Positions 5,077-6,814 of a DNA stretch of 6,814 nt are shown here, piece after piece (within the stretch, counting starts at the first letter, position 1; every line of letters begins with the position of its first letter). The stretch lies in NCBI GenBank assembly GCA_030699345.1, contig JAUYMX010000444.1, positions 1-6,814 on the forward strand. The letters run 5' to 3'. A model generated the notes under the pieces. It did no database searches, was not told the DNA's origin, and saw only the letters and a list, made by a program, of their open reading frames with translations. This stretch comes from Methylococcaceae bacterium. Its GTDB lineage: Bacteria > Pseudomonadota > Gammaproteobacteria > Methylococcales > Methylomonadaceae. A program made the translations under genes and the position numbers.

Positions 5077-5081
5077 CCTCC
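5077..5081 (-). promoter_or_regulatory. Ribosome-binding site of the outer-membrane protein gene
   Basis: GGAGG on the minus strand, 4 nt before the ATG at 5072, is the strongest Shine-Dalgarno in the window. It fits an abundant envelope protein and settles the start codon. Confidence 0.85.
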
Positions 5082-5173
5082 AGTGAGGTTGTTATTTTAC
5101 AAATTTTTGCTTTTACACAACAAAGCGATTTTACGGGGCTAATGGTAGCAGCAAAAATCGATTCCAACAAGGT

Positions 5174-5179
5174 TTTAGA
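5174..5179 (-). promoter_or_regulatory. Candidate -10 element of the outer-membrane gene
   Basis: TCTAAA on the minus strand matches TATAAT at 4 of 6 positions. Its distance from the FNR-like site centred at 5208.5 is what a class II FNR promoter needs (activator centre near -41.5). The implied transcript start is near 5167, with a leader of about 95 nt. Confidence 0.35.
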
Positions 5180-5201
5180 TTAATTTTTTATCGCTCATAA
5201 A

Positions 5202-5215
5202 TTGATTTATATCAA
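5202..5215. promoter_or_regulatory. Perfect FNR/ANR-type binding site
   Basis: TTGATTTATATCAA matches the FNR/ANR consensus TTGAT-N4-ATCAA at all ten fixed positions. FNR-type proteins are oxygen-labile iron-sulfur activators used when oxygen is scarce. The site is between divergent genes, 130 bp before the outer-membrane gene and 178 bp before thiO. Spacing to a -10-like hexamer favours activation of the former. CRP-family relatives with similar sites could bind instead. Confidence 0.6.
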
Positions 5216-5392
5216 TAGCTTAAGATGTAAATGTGATTTATTTTTTAGAATGTATCAAATAAACAACAGTATTTTATGGGGTTTTTATTTTAACCACAGA
5301 GCACAATTCGCCTCAAAAAGGGGCTTTCGTGGTAAGTTATTCCCAGTGCCGTTCATTTCTTTGTTTTTAATTGGTTTTCACTTTAATTATTC

Positions 5393-6487
5393 ATGATTTC
5401 TGACATTACTATCATCGGCGGCGGCGTTATCGGCCTATTAACAGCGCGTGAATTTGTTAAAGCAGGTGCCACGGTTACCGTTATTGAAAAAAATCAACTT
5501 GGGCAAGAATCATCCTGGGCCGGTGGCGGCATTTTGTTACCGTTGTATCCGTGGCGACAGCCGCAAGCCATTACTCGCTTGGTAATGCAAAGTCTAAAGT
5601 TATACCCGGAGTTAGCCGCGCAATTGCTGAACGAGACCGGTGAAGACCCAGAATGGACGCCATGCGGATTATTGATCACTAAAAATCCGGATGTGATGGC
5701 CGCGATTGATTGGTGCTGCCACAATCACGTAACATTTTCTCCAACGATGCCTGATAGCGCTACTGCGCTGCAAACGACTCCGGAACACCCGTTGTGGTTA
5801 CCGAACATTGCTCAAGTGCGTAATCCCAAACTGGTCAAATCTTTAAAGTTAGATTTACTCGCTAAAGGTGTCACCTTGCTGGAACATTGCGCTTTATCGG
5901 GTATTTCGATTGAGCAAAATCAAGTAACAGCACTCAACACCAGCACCGGACGGCTTGCTGTAAACCAGTTAGTCATTACTGCCGGCGCATGGACCGGGCA
6001 GCTGTTTGAACAGTTTTTTCCGGTGACCACCACTAAAGCTCCCAAAATTGCGCCAGTTAAAGGGCAAATGCTGTTGTTTGAAGCCTTGCCGGATACCCTG
6101 CCTTATATGGTGTTGGATGGTGATCAATATTTAATTCCGCGCCGCGACGGTAAAATTTTGGCCGGTAGCACGGTTGAAACCGATGACTTTAATAAAACCA
6201 TTACACCTGAAGCGCGCGATAAAATCAGCCACTTTGCCGTTGAACTGTTGCCAGCGTTAAAGAATTTCCCAGTTATCCGGCATTGGGCTGGATTAAGGCC
6301 CGGCACTGAACAAGGCATACCTTATATATCTAAGCATCCTGATATAAGTAACGTAAGTATCAATGCCGGACATTTTAGAAACGGCTTAGCGATGGGCCCT
6401 GCGTCTGCGCAATTACTGGTTGATTTGGTATTGAATCGCCGGACACTGACTGCGCCTGGGCCGTATCAATTGACCAGTCAGCATTAG
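5393..6487 (+). CDS. thiO: Glycine oxidase ThiO (FAD-dependent, thiamine thiazole synthesis)
   Basis: ThiO oxidises glycine with oxygen to iminoglycine, which supplies part of the thiazole ring of thiamine, releasing hydrogen peroxide. The 364-residue product has the D-amino-acid-oxidase layout: the FAD-binding Rossmann motif I-I-G-G-G-V-I-G (7-14) with the ribose-binding acid in VIEKNQ (Glu32), SSWAGGGILLPLYPW (40-54), the second FAD segment LVITAGAWTG, PVKGQML before the substrate domain, GLRPGTEQGIPYI with Arg302 at the position that binds the glycine carboxylate in B. subtilis ThiO, and the C-terminal GHFRNGLAMGP motif. Length is normal. The ATG at 5393 gives a proper N-terminus although no good Shine-Dalgarno precedes it. 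No other thi gene is visible. pyrD follows 42 bp downstream on the same strand, and no terminator separates them, so they may be cotranscribed. Confidence 0.93.
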   Translation: MISDITIIGGGVIGLLTAREFVKAGATVTVIEKNQLGQESSWAGGGILLPLYPWRQPQAITRLVMQSLKLYPELAAQLLNETGEDPEWTPCGLLITKNPDVMAAIDWCCHNHVTFSPTMPDSATALQTTPEHPLWLPNIAQVRNPKLVKSLKLDLLAKGVTLLEHCALSGISIEQNQVTALNTSTGRLAVNQLVITAGAWTGQLFEQFFPVTTTKAPKIAPVKGQMLLFEALPDTLPYMVLDGDQYLIPRRDGKILAGSTVETDDFNKTITPEARDKISHFAVELLPALKNFPVIRHWAGLRPGTEQGIPYISKHPDISNVSINAGHFRNGLAMGPASAQLLVDLVLNRRTLTAPGPYQLTSQH

Positions 6488-6529
6488 GATAGTGACGACA
6501 TCCGATTTACTTAGAACTAAAAAACATCT

Positions 6530-6814
6530 ATGAACCTTTACCCTTTACTTCGACCCTTACTATTTTCGCTTGATCCTGAAACCGCTCACCACGTCACGCT
6601 CAACTTGCTAAATGCAGCGGAGAAGATCGGCCTGAGCAAGCTTATTTACCCAGAAGTCGTTGAAAAGCCTATCAAGGTGATGGGGCTGGAGTTCAAAAAT
6701 CAGGTGGGCTTAGCGGCAGGTTTAGATAAAAACGGCGATTATATTGATGCGTTGGCCGCGCTGGGATTTGGTTTTATTGAAATTGGCACCGTTACGCCGC
6801 GCCCACAGCCGGGC
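6530..6814 (+). CDS. pyrD: Dihydroorotate dehydrogenase (quinone), 5' part; runs off the window
   Basis: PyrD class 2 oxidises dihydroorotate to orotate in pyrimidine synthesis and passes electrons to ubiquinone at the inner membrane. The ATG at 6530 opens a frame of 95 codons to the window edge. MNLYPLLRPLLFSLDPETAHH is the N-terminal amphipathic region that class 2 enzymes use for membrane contact and quinone access. GLEFKNQVGLAAGLDKNG (52-69) is the family signature that begins the FMN-binding barrel, with the flavin-contacting Lys67. GFGFIEIGTVTPRPQPG closes the visible part. About two thirds of the gene, including the catalytic Ser region, lies outside. It sits 42 bp after thiO. No strong ribosome-binding site is seen before the ATG. 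Confidence 0.96.
   Translation, partial: MNLYPLLRPLLFSLDPETAHHVTLNLLNAAEKIGLSKLIYPEVVEKPIKVMGLEFKNQVGLAAGLDKNGDYIDALAALGFGFIEIGTVTPRPQPG

Larger units (their letters stand above)
5073..5392. other. Divergent intergenic region between outer-membrane gene and thiO
   Basis: This 320-bp A/T-rich stretch must carry the promoters of both divergent genes. It holds the ribosome-binding site of the outer-membrane gene (5077-5081) and a perfect TTGAT-N4-ATCAA site (5202-5215). A -10-like TAGAAT toward thiO lies at 5246-5251, without a good -35. In the thiO leader there is a possible small hairpin, GCCTC-A5-GGGGC (5310-5324, one G-T pair), flanked by CCAC (5294-5297) and GTGG (5329-5332). I see no TPP-riboswitch motifs and no convincing gene. 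Confidence 0.65.

Noticed and set aside
5216..5392. TPP riboswitch ahead of thiO.
   Set aside because: Neither the CTGAGA-type box nor the ACCTGA box is present.
5202..5396. Open frame of 64 codons whose stop overlaps the thiO start (ATGA).
   Set aside because: It needs a TTG start with no ribosome-binding site, lies across the FNR-like site and A/T-rich promoter DNA, and has no recognisable domain. The overlap is probably chance.

Overview
The window reads as chromosomal DNA of a gammaproteobacterium. GroEL, UbiX, ThiO and a class 2 (quinone-linked) PyrD are all of proteobacterial type. The intergenic palindromes resemble dispersed elements that I associate with Methylococcales-type methanotrophs, but that placement comes from memory and no gene here proves it.

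Layout. Positions 1-1062 hold the 3' two thirds of groEL (+), closed by a strong, probably bidirectional terminator and then a second palindrome. On the minus strand follow pip (2751-1795, prolyl aminopeptidase-like hydrolase) and ubiX (1790-1197, flavin prenyltransferase). They are 4 bp apart, probably form one transcript, and converge on groEL. The stretch from about 2796 to 4070 is an accessory islet, all minus strand. It has an overlapping DUF4160/DUF2442 pair and the wreck of a yefM-yoeB toxin-antitoxin operon. Two copies of the same dispersed palindromic repeat, in the same orientation, bracket it, and a separate compound palindrome lies just inside the second copy. From 5072 back to 4170 lies an outer-membrane beta-barrel protein with a signal peptide, a coiled coil and its own terminator. 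A 320-bp divergent intergenic region with a perfect FNR/ANR-type site separates it from thiO (5393-6487, +, glycine oxidase for the thiamine thiazole). pyrD starts at 6530 and runs off the window end.

How the genes relate. The housekeeping genes do not form one pathway. UbiX supplies prenylated FMN for ubiquinone synthesis, and class 2 PyrD reduces ubiquinone, so both touch quinone metabolism. ThiO feeds thiamine synthesis.

The points most worth a second look are: (1) the deletion-fused yefM/yoeB remnant, which keeps the toxin's catalytic C-terminus and a possibly still expressed DNA-binding half of the antitoxin; (2) the perfect FNR-like box positioned for the outer-membrane gene; (3) the DUF4160/DUF2442 pair inside a repeat-bracketed islet; (4) a Pip homologue lacking one of the two glutamates expected to bind the substrate amine. 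I saw no CRISPR array, tRNA, rRNA, transposase or integrase, and I cannot claim a wholly new system from this sequence.
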